In this document: piece by piece, positions 42,932 to 64,000 of the stretch | How the letters are laid out: every line of letters begins with the position of its first letter | How positions within the stretch are numbered: position 1 is the stretch's first letter | Assembly: GCA_030141605.1 (NCBI GenBank) | Contig: JAQGDQ010000044.1 | Span: 592,001 to 656,000, forward strand | Source of the DNA: Tubiluchus corallicola | Lineage: Eukaryota; Priapulida; Priapulimorpha; Priapulimorphida; Tubiluchidae | Direction of reading: 5' to 3' | DNA length: 64,000 nt | Notes under the pieces: model-generated | Seen by the model: the letters and a program-made list of their open reading frames with translations, nothing else | Databases searched by the model: none | Told to the model about the DNA's origin: nothing | Translations under genes and position numbers: made by a program

Positions 42932-43155
42932 CTAGAATTCACAAATATACGGAAATTTTGCTGTATCACACGAGAAGTCATTCCACGTGTTCCCATTTGC
43001 CCGCAAGATGGCGCAGCTTTCGCCATCGCCGTAATTTTCTGGTTGGCCATCTGCTACATCCCAAGAAGTAAAAAGGGCAGGTCGACCTGTTGCAAACCAC
43101 CTCCAGTCACCCTCCTCGTGTATGTCCATTAAACCAATCCAAAAATGCTCACCAG
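42932..43155 (-). CDS. C-type lectin-like domain, 3' exon
   Basis: Minus-strand exon opening after an AAAG acceptor, reading GEHFWIGLMDIHEEGDWRWF, then SW-DVADGQPENYGDGESCA and NTWNDFSCDTAKFPYICEF, ending in TAG. These are the C-terminal half of a C-type lectin fold: WIGL, the long loop, WND and two conserved cysteines. The sugar-specificity tripeptide is QPE rather than EPN or QPD. Upstream exons were not found; the preceding intron may be long, or this may be a gene fragment. Confidence 0.75.
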
Positions 43156-43348
43156 CTTTATTAAAAACAAAATATAATTAATATTAAATTTGGTTATTTA
43201 CCATTATATTTTCATATAATATAACAGTTATTTAACTTTTATACATTCCTCGGCAATTATAACGTACTTTACCACTCCCATGAAACACTAAAATAACAAA
43301 TATTACCAGTGATTTTTTTGAAATTTTTTTGCTCAAACAGCCTGCAGA

Positions 43349-43483
43349 AAAAAACGTTCTGACGGCACCTGGTGGGACTCTCGAAGGGAGATATACAGCT
43401 CTTTAGAAAGGGGAAGAACAGGGCTATACGATGATGTGGGCTATATTAGGACACGTCCATCAAGAGCAGTGACGACGACTTAA
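43349..43483 (+). CDS. Possible terminal coding exon, unassigned
   Basis: After acceptor-like CCTGCAG the plus strand is open for about 44 codons to TAA, reading KRSDGTWWDSRREIYSSLE, then GLYDDVGYIRTRPSR. It is Arg- and Tyr-rich, like a cytoplasmic tail, with several tyrosines in YxxL/YxxV-like contexts. No partner exons were identified, so chance cannot be excluded. Confidence 0.3.
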   Translation, partial: KKRSDGTWWDSRREIYSSLERGRTGLYDDVGYIRTRPSRAVTTT

Positions 43484-43756
43484 TTAGATGTTCTATTTTT
43501 GGCAATTTTCGCTTGGAAAACTGCTGACGCAAAGCCATTGTTGTGACGTCATCCATTATACTCTGCCTGTAACTTTAATTCAGTAAAAGCTTCTGGCTTT
43601 GCGTTAGATAAACAGACAAACACTAGGTAGAATGTTTGCGCATATTTGATTATGAGTGGATTTATAAGCAAAATTTTTTTGCGGGGCCTTTGCTAGTTTG
43701 TTTATTAATTCACTCAATCGTTTATTCACACACAATCATTCATTCATTTATTCAGT

Positions 43757-43918
43757 TAGTCAGTCAGTCAGTCAGTCAGTCAGTCAGTCAGTCAGTCAGT
43801 CAGTCAGTCAGTCAGTCAGTCAGTCAGTCAGTCAGTCAGTCATTCGGTCGGTCGGTCGGTCGGTCGGTCGGTCGGTCAGTCGGTCGGTCGGTCAGTCAGT
43901 CAGTCAGTCAGTCAGTCA
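43757..43918. repeat. (CAGT)n/(CGGT)n tetranucleotide satellite
   Basis: About 40 tetranucleotide units, CAGT with an internal CGGT block at about 43846-43890. The Ser-Val-Ser-Gln frames are artefacts. Confidence 0.95.
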
Positions 43919-43939
43919 TTCGTTCACTCATTCAGTAAA

Positions 43940-44640
43940 TAATTTAAAAAACTTACAATTACTTATTTATTTGTGTGATTTATCTGCAGACAATTAAGAC
44001 AAAATCAATATTCAAGCTACGAAGAAATAAAAACACAAATAGATAAACAGACAAAATGACACAAAACATACAAATAGTGTAATCTTCAAGAATCACGAAA
44101 TTGTAATGTGACATGCAATGACATAATCGATGAAAAGTTGATCCAAGTTACTCCAAGGTCTTGCATAACCTCACATTTGGTCACTCACTAGCGGAGACGA
44201 AAGGTATGCATCTGAGAAATAATGGGTAAAAGCCCAAGGAGTCAAATCAAATATTGCAAACTGCAGCAATTATCATTTTGAATTTGCCAATGATTGCTTG
44301 ATTTACTATAATAGTTATTTCAGTTGAGAGCTTTACAAGTTGTACAAGATGTACTCAAAAACTAATCACGTACAGTCAAGATGTACACGCTACAGAATCT
44401 CCTAGTAAGACTGCTATTCGTTGTTAATTATTACTAGTAAATTAGTTAATTCCAGTTCTTATCGGTTTAGCATGTCCCATTAACTTGGAAAATGGTCAAA
44501 CGTAACACATTTCTCATTTGTATTTTTCTCATAGGAATATATGATGGCAGCGAAGACAACTCTCTAATCCAATGCTGTTTTATCGTACACCTGGTTTTAC
44601 TAGATTATGAATACTATAAATACTACTTGTGCTGTGCCGA
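43940..44640. other. AT-rich intergenic region
   Basis: No gene or repeat that I can support. It leads into the second 5S block. Confidence 0.4.
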
Positions 44641-44644
44641 GCAA

Positions 44645-44764
44645 GCTACAGCCAAATCACGTTGAAAACACCGGTTTTCGTCTGATCCCCAAAGTTAAGT
44701 AATGTAGAGACCCTGGTTAGTACTTGGATGGGTGACCGCCTAGGAATACTACGTGCTGTTGACT
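44645..44764 (+). pseudogene. Diverged 5S rRNA copy
   Basis: 5S-like over its full length, but with a shortened 5' end (GCTACAGCC), TGATCCCCAAAG in the box A region, an insertion (GTAGAGACCCTGG) and GCTGTTGAC at the end. These break the terminal stem and alter the internal promoter. Probably inactive. Confidence 0.7.
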
Positions 44765-45410
44765 TTTTTGCTAGTGCCTATTAACTATTGAAGTGTGTGC
44801 ACAACACGACCATTTCATTTTTGCAGAATTGTTTCTGACTTTTGGAAGTAGAAGTGATAGGAATAAGTGTCTGTCTGAACATTATTTTGATTTTTATTTG
44901 CTTTGCATTTTAATGTCTAAAACTATCTATTTGTTACGTTTCTCAAATACTACACACAAAAATTCAAAACAGATACTTTGTTACTACGTTCACCTTAATC
45001 TATCTATTATTTCTATATTATCTCTTTTAACGAAATACAGAAGTTACGCAACCTCGAACCTGGTTTGGTTTTGCGTTTGAATGGGTGACTGCCCGGGACT
45101 GACATTTTTTTAAATGGTCAGGAAGGCTGATGACAAAAGCTGTAAAATCTTCTTCAACACTCAAAAATGGATTTTTGTTCTGACTGATATTTTTAAATGA
45201 AGGATCTCTTTGCTTGTTCATGCTTGATCATTCCCATGTTTAATTATGTCATATTTAGAAGGTAATAGACTTGAGCACGGTATTTTAACATCTCTGATAT
45301 TTTAGAATTTCATATGATATTTCTATTTATACTTTGCATTAAAATACTAAAAAGGTTTGTTTATTCATGTACATCATTTCTATGTTAACTCATCTTAAGA
45401 AACTGCTAAT

Positions 45411-45529
45411 GTCTACGGCCATATTACATTGAATACACCGGTTCTCGTCTGATCACCGAAGTTAAGCAATGCAGAGTGTGGTTAGTACTTGGATAGGGGA
45501 CCGCCTAGGAATACCACGTGCTGTAGACT
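45411..45529 (+). rRNA. 5S rRNA gene, block 2 copy
   Basis: 119 bp with an intact terminal stem and TTTTTT terminator. Differences from copy 1 are ATATTACATTG, GCAGAGTGTGG and GGATAGGGGACC. The GGATAG change falls in the C-box region, so activity is uncertain. Confidence 0.7.
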
Positions 45530-46235
45530 TTTTTGCTAGAGTGATTATTAACAATCAAAGTGTGTGCACAACACGACCATATCATTTTGACAGTATTGTT
45601 TTTGATTTTTGGAAGTTGAAGTGGTGGAAATAAATGTCTGTCTCGACATTACGTTGATTTTTTTTGGCATTTTAATGTGAAAGACTATCTATTTGTTACG
45701 TTTCTCGAATATCACACAAAGTGAACAAAAATGAAAATAAAACTAGAAAATCAGCCACTGCCCTTCAAAAATTATTTTTGATTTTCATATAAAAATTCAA
45801 AACAGATACTTTGTTCCTACGTTCACCTTAATCTATCTATTATTTCTATATTATCTCTCTTTAACGAAATGCAGAAGTTAAGCAATCTCGAACCTGGTTT
45901 TGCGTTTGAATGGGTGACTGTCCGGGAATTCTGGTATTGCTAACTTCTTAACTTGGTGCTTAAATTTTTTTTAAATGGTCAGGAAGGGTGATGACAAATG
46001 CTGTAAAATCTTCTGCACCACTCAAAAATGGATTTTTGTTCTGACTGATATTTTTAAATGTGTATTCTTTTTGCTTGTTCATGCTTGATCATTCCCATGT
46101 TTAATTGCGTCATATTTAAAAGATAATATACTTGAGCACGGTATTTGAACCTCCCCGATACTTTATAATTTCATGTGATATTTTTATTTATACTTTGCAT
46201 TACAATACTAAGAAGGTTTGCTCGTTCATGTATAA

Positions 46236-46560
46236 TGTTACAGAGGCACCTGTGTCGGGTGTAGGGCCCTCTACACGCCCTGCTTTCACGTCAGCAGCGA
46301 CTCACCCCTTTTTTGTAGGTCCAGACGTCTTGTTTGGGCCTACACGTGGTGGAAGAAGCCAGCAGCCCTGGAATGCCAGTAAAAAAGCGTGTAGAGGTCA
46401 CTAGAGCCTTGATTTGTGACACAGCTGCTCCTCGGGCGTAGTGCTGTTACTTAGCTATTTTTTGTGTGTGTATTTTGTTCCCCTATAAGTGCTGGTAATA
46501 AACTCCGTACAGTGTAATTTTTGTGTTTTATATTGTGAGAGTTAAATGACATGCTATAAC
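46236..46560 (+). mobile_element. GC-rich insertion, possibly an LTR-retroelement fragment
   Basis: Abruptly replaces the 5S spacer. A protein-like frame (PAFTSAATHPFFVGPDVLFG) runs to a stop at 46401. A TGTGACACAG to TATAACA segment (about 46417-46560) with an AATAAA follows, then CTGGTATTAG, which loosely resembles a tRNA-Met primer site. Family and ends are uncertain. Confidence 0.3.
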
Positions 46561-46645
46561 AGGTATCTGGTATTAGTTCACAGATATTAGCTTAATTAAT
46601 TAGCATAACATTTATAATTAAAAGTAACATTTGTAGTTAAGTACT

Positions 46646-47018
46646 CAGGGCCTCTTTCAGCTTAAGAGAGGCCCGGGAAAGTGGGGCGTGTGAGGCCCCC
46701 TCGAGGGGGAGGGCAAAGCGCCCAGAAAAATTTTGAACTGCTAGAACGCCGGAGAAGCATTTTCGAAGAGAAAACATGGAGTTACACAGTTGTTAAAGGA
46801 AAGAACAATTGAAAGAAAAACTGCTTTATTCTCAAAACCAGTCCTTAATACTTGTCAATACTGGCAAACGGCGCGCGTGCGGCAAGAGAGAGAGAGGGGG
46901 GAGCGGAGGAAGTATGTTCGCATAAAGCAAAAAAATGTTACCTTGGCATCAGGCCCCCTGGAGGGTGAGGCCCCGGGGAATTGTCCCCACTTAACCCCCC
47001 CCCCTAAAATAGGGCCTG
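46646..47018 (-). mobile_element. hAT-type MITE, copy 2, with 8-bp target-site duplication
   Basis: 373 bp, starting CAGGGCCTCTTTCAGC and ending AAAATAGGGCCTG. It is flanked by TAAGTACT at 46638-46645 and 47019-47026. The interior matches the copy at 4057-4471 in reverse orientation (for example GTTGTTAAAGGAAAGAACAA). It lacks a transposase. Confidence 0.9.
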
Positions 47019-47427
47019 TAAGTACTCAATTACATACCGATACAAAATGGGTCTTCATGAACTATTTTCATCAGCATCTTGCAAGGTTAATGACTCGAAA
47101 GAAATCTAATGTTGCACAGTTATGCTTTTGCTGAATAGTTTGTCAGATTTAATTTGGATCAAGAGTTGTGTACGTATGATACAAAATGTTCAGTTAGCAA
47201 GTAAATGGTTTCCTTCAAGACTTGACAGAGAACGTTTGTAGAACTTCACCATATTTAAAACCATAAAAAATTAAATTAATATTGTTAGTGGCAACTCACA
47301 AACGATGTTCAAAAATTGGTTAAAAGTAATTTTATTCACATCCATTATATACAGCTTTATTAAAAGTATGTTATTCATAATATTCATAATGTTATTCACA
47401 AGTAGGCTTATAGCATGCTTAAAACTG

Positions 47428-47430
47428 TTG

Positions 47431-47462
<32 letters not shown>

Positions 47463-47598
47463 TGTGTGTGTGTGCATGCGTGTGCATGCGTGAGTGCGTG
47501 CGTGTGTGTGTGTGTGCGTGCGTGCATACGTGTGTGTGTGTGTGTGTGTGTGCATGCGTGTGTGTGTGTGTGTGTGTGTGCATGTGTGTGCATGTGTG

Positions 47599-47638
<40 letters not shown>

Positions 47639-47700
47639 TGCATGCATACGTGTGTGTGTGTGCGTGTGTGCGTACGTGTGCGTACGTATGCGTGCGTGTT
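47428..47700. repeat. Compound (GT)n/(GTGC)n microsatellite
   Basis: About 270 bp of TG dinucleotide with CGTG and CATG variants. It stops ten bases before the stop codon of the minus-strand P450, so it may lie in or just beyond that gene's 3' UTR. Confidence 0.95.
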
Positions 47701-47709
47701 TATAGTTTC

Positions 47710-58250
<10,541 letters not shown>

Positions 58251-58589
58251 GACGGTAAAATAATTTTTTATGTTAAAATATTCATACACACATACATACA
58301 TACATACACACGGAAGGCGTCGACCACGTGACGCAGCTTTGTAAATACTGTACTATCTCGATTATAAGACCCTAGAAACTGCGCTAGTACCTACTGCGCA
58401 TTCCTGGGTAAATGGCCTTGAGTGGCGTTTATTGATTTGGAACTTATTTACATTAGTAAACATAATACGGACTCCTGGTTCCACAGCCAGCACGCTATAC
58501 GAAATAGACAGCTCTGCTTGCCAACTGGAGTTAGGTTCGCTACTCTGAAACTGCAATATAAAAATTCTGTTTTGTTATCAGCAATAACA
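58251..58589. promoter_or_regulatory. Shared bidirectional promoter region of the P450 pair
   Basis: Only 339 bp separate the two start codons, so both promoters and 5' UTRs must lie here unless an upstream exon is missed. It contains an E-box (CACGTG, 58325-58330) and a palindromic TTATAA (58362-58367). Which factors act is unknown. Confidence 0.55.
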
Positions 58590-60359
58590 ATGTTTCCAAC
58601 GTTGCTCATCGCGGCAGTTTTGCTCATTTTGTTACTATTTGTATGGCAGTGGAAGAAACGTCCCGAAGGGGCACCGCCGGGCCCTGTGGGCTGGCCCATC
58701 GTTGGTTCGATGTTCTCAATGGGAAAGGACCCAACCGCGTATTTTGAAAAGCTCACAAAACGGTATGGCAACATTTTCGGGCTGTACATAGGACCAACTT
58801 TCAACGTGGTCATCAACGATTTTGAAACGGGTCGTGAAGCTTTTCTGAAACATGGAGATGTATTTTCTGGAAGGTTCGAAAGTTTTACAATCGGTGAAAT
58901 TATGGGAGACGATGAAATGCGTGGTAAGTACTGCGATCATATAGCATTTGTAGTTGTGTTTTTAAAGAACCGCTTTCTTAATGTCTAATTTATATATTCA
59001 AAAAGCCAAGATTTCTTTGATCTTGAACAAGTGATTTAAAATATCAGAGACCTTTGCAAAAAAGCTTGAAAATTTTGGTATGTTAACTTATGTAGTTTAT
59101 AAATCCATCCAAGTTAGCAAACGAGTATGGTGGGGAAGTTACACAAATTCCATCCTCACAGTAGTTGCAAAACAGTTGTGTTAGCTTAATGAAGTTATCT
59201 TAATTTTACATACTATTAACAAATAATAGTCTTTCTATCTTTTATATCATCCTATATATATCAGCTTGATTCATTACAGCATTCCATTTTAAGCACTAAT
59301 GTTTTTTTAATCACGATTCACTTTAAATTTTCAGATTATCTCCATTACTTTTTTTCTATCACTGTGTGGGACAATCTAACAAGCCCTGCATTTTGATTGT
59401 CCTCAACACATTTACCTTCGTATATAAGTGAACGGTGTATGAGGCTTTTCCTGTGCAGTATTTCTTATTTGTATTATGTTCATTGTAAGCTCTTTCACTA
59501 GATATTGTACATGAAACTATTGTAAATGTGTAATGTGAAATAGATGACCTATGACTATTCGAGAATAGTACTGCAAACAATGAAGCATTGTGTAATACAG
59601 GTATGCAACTATTTGCTTCATTGGACGTGGACGCTTCAGGTAATTTTGCTAGCCGTATACCTAAAACTTAATCACTAAATTCTTTCGAAGAAAGTCAATA
59701 ATTCAATATTACGACCCAATAATTCAGGGATATTGGTTGGTTGATTGATTTTGCAACATAGATTGTGAACAACATTATTGCTAGATCCTGTTATCCTGTT
59801 ATGCAACTTAAACATCTAATAAGAAACTACAATCCAAAGAGACTAAACAATAAACACTGGACAGTGAAAAGCAAGAAATTACTGTAACATTGTTTGCAAA
59901 GTTATTTCATCATGTAAGTGTGAACAGGCCCTAATGTTGCACTTTTGGATTACAGGGCTTGTGATGTCAGAAGGAAGACGATGGAAAGAACAGAGAAAAT
60001 TTGCTCTGAGTAAACTCAAAGAGTTTGGAATGGGAAAGATTAGCTTGGAGAAGAAGATAAAAGAAGAAATATCAGCCTTTCTGAACGAGCTAAAGGATAA
60101 GGAAGGCAAACCTTTCGATCCTAAACTATATCTTTCAAATACAATTTCAAATGTCATATGTTCCATAGTATTTGGAAACCGTTACGAATACGATGACTCG
60201 GCATTTATCAAGTTAATGGACTACATTGCTCAAGATGTCCAAAATCCTGACATTACTGGGTTTATTGATGTCTTTCCGTGGCTGAGGTATCTCCCAGGAT
60301 TTAGATCAAGGTGGGTCAGACGATCTTACTCATCGTGCAAAACCTGTTGTAGCTAAATT

Positions 60360-62129
60360 AGGAAACAATCTCATTCATGAAGCGCTATTGGCCATTTTGA
60401 GCATTTTTTGGCATTTTTGTTTAACAATCAGTAATTTATTACACTGAAACTACTGATTTTTTGGTGTAGTAGGCTCACATATTTCTTCTTATTCGAGTAG
60501 TTTGGTTTCATCTAAAGTTGTTCCTTTGTTCGTGAGGTGGCAGAGACTGATTGGTAATTGATTACTAGTCGATTGTCGATTGATCACCAAAAAAGCCAAT
60601 CCCCGAATGGTAACACATTTGCGCAAATATTCGTTGCCAATACAGCTCTTCTGTGTTCTAGCGTCAACCTTAGCATTTACTCTCTTTGTTACCAGATGTC
60701 CAATTTATAGAAATCCGGTAATTGTTACAAATTTAGTTACGGTTAACTTTAGAACATTGTTAATTTTTGACATGTGTTACCAGTTATCAATTTCTTTATG
60801 CGCGTAGAGTGTCCGTTCTTACATGCTCTTACAATAAGCCAGTGATTATTAATACCATTTAATTCTTGATGTTTAAAAGTCACCCTGTTCGTTTGTGTGC
60901 CTGGCCTTGAATCCTGCCGCGGCCGCACTAGGCTAAAAATAAAACAACAATATATTTTGTGGAAATAGAGAGCTTCTTTTCAACAAAAATAGATCTCCAG
61001 ACCATTAAGCCACTGGTTACTCTTTGTAGATCAAAGGCTACTAGGTTATGGACTTTGGTCAGAATATTTACCTACATGATAGTCTATTAACGCTAAATTC
61101 AACAACATAAATATAAATAGTGTTGATTGGCGTTTAAATGTTTGGGAACATTGATTATTACGTGTATTATCTGTTACGTGTTAAAGATTGATAAACAGCG
61201 ATTTTGACTCTGTTCTTTTCTTATGCATATAAGTAAAAACCGAATGCCTTCATTTCAATCAGTGGTGTTGAAAAAGTAAAAATACTTCGAGTTATTTGTT
61301 CAGTAAAGCTCATTTCACAGCGAGGACGCAAAGAAAAATGACGTACGGAACTGCTGTCAGAAAATCAGAAAATATTTATGAAAATTTCCAATTTTTCTCG
61401 AAATCCCATTTACATGCAGCAAGGTAGTTCATTTCACAGTGAAATTGCGCGGTTTTTTCCGCACGCGCAGTTAACTCAACTTAACTGCAACTACTTCGCA
61501 AGTTTTATACTGTATAATCATGTTTAAATTAAGTTTTGCTTACCGAATTTCTCATATGCAAAGTACAATTAGCAAAAGTATTTATTAATCAAAGTATTTT
61601 TACACCTGTTTGTTTTTAGTAAAGTTTTACTAATGACTTCAAAATCTAAAAATATACATGTACAGTATAACATAAATATATTCGTTATTTTTGTTTTTAC
61701 GAATATAGCCATCGATGTTGCATTAAAAAAACACAAAATCGTCAGTCTGTTAAAGGAGAAATTAAATCTTAGAAATTAAATCTGCTGAAACGTGTTAATT
61801 GTTGTTCGTTAAATAAGAAACAATTAACAAAGTAGTTAAATTAAAGACTGAATTCTACGAGAATTCTTCAAGAAAATGGAACATACAGGCAAAATTCCTT
61901 ACGAGGAGGACGCATAGCTGCTAGCTGGCAGCAGAATTCCCCAAGAGGAATTGCACGAGGAATTTTGCTGCGCGTCCTCACTGTGAAAGGCGCCATAGAA
62001 AACAATGTGTTTCATTTTCGCGAGGAATTCCTCAAAGAATTTCTCCTCTAGGCATTCTGTTGCGCGTCTTCACTGTGAAATGGGCCTCAGCTTTCCTAGA
62101 AATTAACTGCTTAGTCATCATTATTTCAG
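60360..62129. other. Intron 2 of the plus-strand P450
   Basis: AT-rich and unique except for a block at about 61900-62090 with repeated GAGGAATT-C segments that partly form inverted pairs (AGAATTCCCCAAGAGGAATT). No gene seen. Confidence 0.35.
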
Positions 62130-62379
62130 ATACAAGAAGTTCATGGAAAATGAATTTCACATTATGGACTTTATAAAAAGCCATGTGGACGAACACACGA
62201 AAACGTACAATCCAGATGACTTTGTTTCTCTTATTTAATGAAAATCCATTGTATTAATTCCAAATCCATTCCAGTAACCTAATATTGTACTCTAACTGTA
62301 ATGGTGACAAAATTTTTACATTGGCTTTTGATTATAATGTCTCTAAGCTTTTTTGAGCTGTTTTGTACCTCTCTGAGTA

Positions 62380-62990
62380 AGCAAGACAGGACGATTTTTC
62401 ATATACTACCCCATTTTCAACACTGATAAAAAGTACACATTTTTAGACAATTAATACTACAAACGCATTTCTGATAATTAAATAATAGATTACAAACTTA
62501 ATTAACGGCAGGCGAGCCCAACTATTCATGACATCACAAATTAACATAATTTTCAACAACAAAAATATTCCACGAGTGTGTTGCACGTGTTTGCGAAAGC
62601 AAAAATTGAAGTACAATGCTACTGTAAAATATTCAGCAAGTTTTAAGATAAAAATTCAAATTTCAAATATACCGCTGTGATCACGTATGAGCTTTCGAAA
62701 CGGTGTACGTTTGTCACAGACTAGCACATTTGAACTGAGAGGTACAGCACCCGTTTTTTGTGCAATGCGTTTCCCAAATGCAGGTGCTAATGCCCGTTTA
62801 ACTAGCGAAAGGCGAAAGGCCTGTAACAGCGAAGAACTAGTGGTACGAACATGAAATTGTGTTTGTGTGGTAATAATTCTTTCACGTAAGTCATTTTTGA
62901 AAAAATAGTATGTTTCCTTTCAATATTTGAAAGAGTTGATTGTTTTGACCTACAGTTTAAGATTGGATCCTGTTTTGCTTTAATTTTGGT
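62380..62990 (+). repeat. Dispersed ~600-bp repeat, copy 2
   Basis: Collinear with 14100-14720 in the same orientation. It sits between exon 3 and exon 4 of the disrupted P450 and begins about 140 bp after the premature stop. Confidence 0.8.
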
Positions 62991-64000
62991 TGCAACCATG
63001 TTGACAAAGGACGAGAATCGTGCAAACGACACAGTTTAGAGTAGAAATAAGTAAACGTGGAAAAGCAATTTCAAAAAGCACTTGAAGTCAAATTTTTAAT
63101 AAGTGTAATCAATTTTAATGACGTTGTAGCAGTAAAATAAGATTTCTGACATGATCAGAAGAGAAATGAGTTAAACCCGAGTTGAGATGAGATGGCTTCT
63201 TCATTTTCAATTCTGACACTAAAGAAATGTGTTTACAAGAAAAAAATCAAACAAAATATCAGAGACTTTTAATTCAAAAGTCGAGATGCAAGGTTATTTA
63301 ATCAATTATTGTTCATATAAATTCACAACTAAACCTTGAAATATCTTAAATATGGGGCGATTTGACGTGACAGAGTTCCAGGTTAGCTCACTTCCCTTTT
63401 CTCTGCCTCTTTTAGCATGTTAAAAGGGTTCTAGCATATTAACAACTTCGAAAAATCACTCGAAACACTTAATTATTGTGACACTAATAGATAAATTCAG
63501 TAAAATACAAATTATTGATTTTTTGCAATAATGGGTGCCAAATCTGTTAAAATAGTAAGTATTTAACTTTTTTTCAGTTAGTGAGCTTATGTGGGTTGCA
63601 GCAGACTGTTTCTTTGCTGGAACCGAAACCACGTCATCAACACTTTATTGGGCGTTTATTTACTTGCTGCATTATCCCGATGTACAGAAACGCGTGCAGA
63701 AAGAAATTGATGACGTCATTGGAAAATCAAGGCTGCCATCTGTAGCCGACAAACCAAACATGCCTTTCACGGAAGCAACTTTAACTGAAATACAAAGAAT
63801 GGGTAATGAAAGTGTTGGCAAAAATAAGAAATTTTTTGTTGACCATACTGATGATTTACAAACTATATTAACATTCATTGCTACTATCATCCTAATTTTC
63901 TAATTTTTTCCATGGCACTTTTTTCCATATATATGTAGCTTATATCATAGAACTTACAAAAAGGCTTTTAAAATGTTGTTTCGTATTTACATCCAGAGCT

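Larger units (their letters stand above)
44640..46232 (+). repeat. 5S rDNA repeat block 2
   Basis: Two units with the same spacer motifs as block 1, including relic 5S segments near 45040-45100 and 45873-45926. The second unit is cut off inside the GCTCGTTCATGTA motif just upstream of where the next 5S gene would begin, and is replaced by GC-rich foreign sequence. Confidence 0.85.
58590..63802 (+). pseudogene. Cytochrome P450, CYP2-type paralogue; exon 3 disrupted; 3'-partial
   Basis: Exons 58590-58923, 59956-60310, 62130 onward and 63578-63802 mirror the minus-strand gene. Exons 1, 2 and 4 have exactly the same lengths (334, 355, 225 bp) and phases. Motifs include the anchor LLIAAVLLILLLFVW, PPGPVGWPIVG, WKEQR, AGTETTS and EIQR. 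In exon 3, after VDEHTKTYNP, the frame hits TAA at 62236-62238. A shifted frame just downstream (SYLMKI) resembles the paralogue's TYIKKM, so a small indel near 62221-62232 is likely. It could be a young pseudogene, a sequencing error or an undetected alternative exon. The heme exon would lie beyond the window. An in-frame ATG at 58422 is less likely because the anchor starts at 58590. Confidence 0.75.

Noticed and set aside
31186-46232. CRISPR-like or regulatory interpretation of the spaced repeats
   Set aside because: The units are ~0.8 kb with 5S genes and terminators. This is rDNA, and the genome is eukaryotic.

Overview
The window is AT-rich animal nuclear DNA. GT-AG introns, a Dbl/PH RhoGEF, CYP2-type P450s, a GH18 chitinase with a CBM14 domain, a C-type lectin exon, a BEL/Pao retroelement, LINE debris, hAT MITEs and 5S rRNA genes point to a bilaterian invertebrate, probably marine. 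I cannot place it to phylum from sequence alone.

Layout. (1) 1-9.6 kb, plus strand: the 3' part of a DH-PH RhoGEF resembling PLEKHG5/7, nine exons in the window. Its introns hold a hAT MITE, a LINE fragment and a fold-back element. (2) 9.7-15.9 kb: no secure gene. It contains a 2.35-kb element with long inverted repeats around a 36-bp minisatellite, plus a dispersed repeat that recurs at 62.4-63.0 kb. (3) 15.9-25.6 kb, plus: an eight-exon gene for a secreted 1,408-residue chitinase-like protein. Forty-two units of a 14-residue His/Glu/Tyr-rich repeat separate the GH18 barrel from a C-terminal CBM14 domain, and two conserved catalytic aspartates are replaced. (4) 26.8-29.1 kb, minus: a 200-residue Tyr-rich secreted protein whose start codon is split by an intron. 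(5) 31.2-36.4 kb and 44.6-46.2 kb: two degraded blocks of a 5S rDNA repeat, invaded by a BEL/Pao remnant, a SINE-like insert and a 17-bp minisatellite. (6) 38.7-39.7 kb, minus: a 103-residue Gly/Tyr-rich secreted protein. (7) 41-43.5 kb: a dead LINE, inverted 5S pseudogenes and a C-type lectin exon. (8) 47.7-64 kb: two head-to-head CYP2-type P450 genes. The minus-strand gene is complete (500 residues, six exons). The plus-strand gene is cut by the window end and carries a stop in exon 3.

Working together. The chitinase-like protein, the Tyr-rich protein and the Gly/Tyr-rich protein all have signal peptides and an intron at or just before the start codon; both small genes have TATA-like boxes. 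Their compositions resemble hardened extracellular matrices such as cuticle, jaw, chaeta or shell organic matrix. I infer a local cluster for a chitinous, possibly metal- or tyrosine-cross-linked structure. The P450 pair looks like a separate inverted duplication behind a 339-bp shared promoter. Much of the rest is transposon- and satellite-derived.
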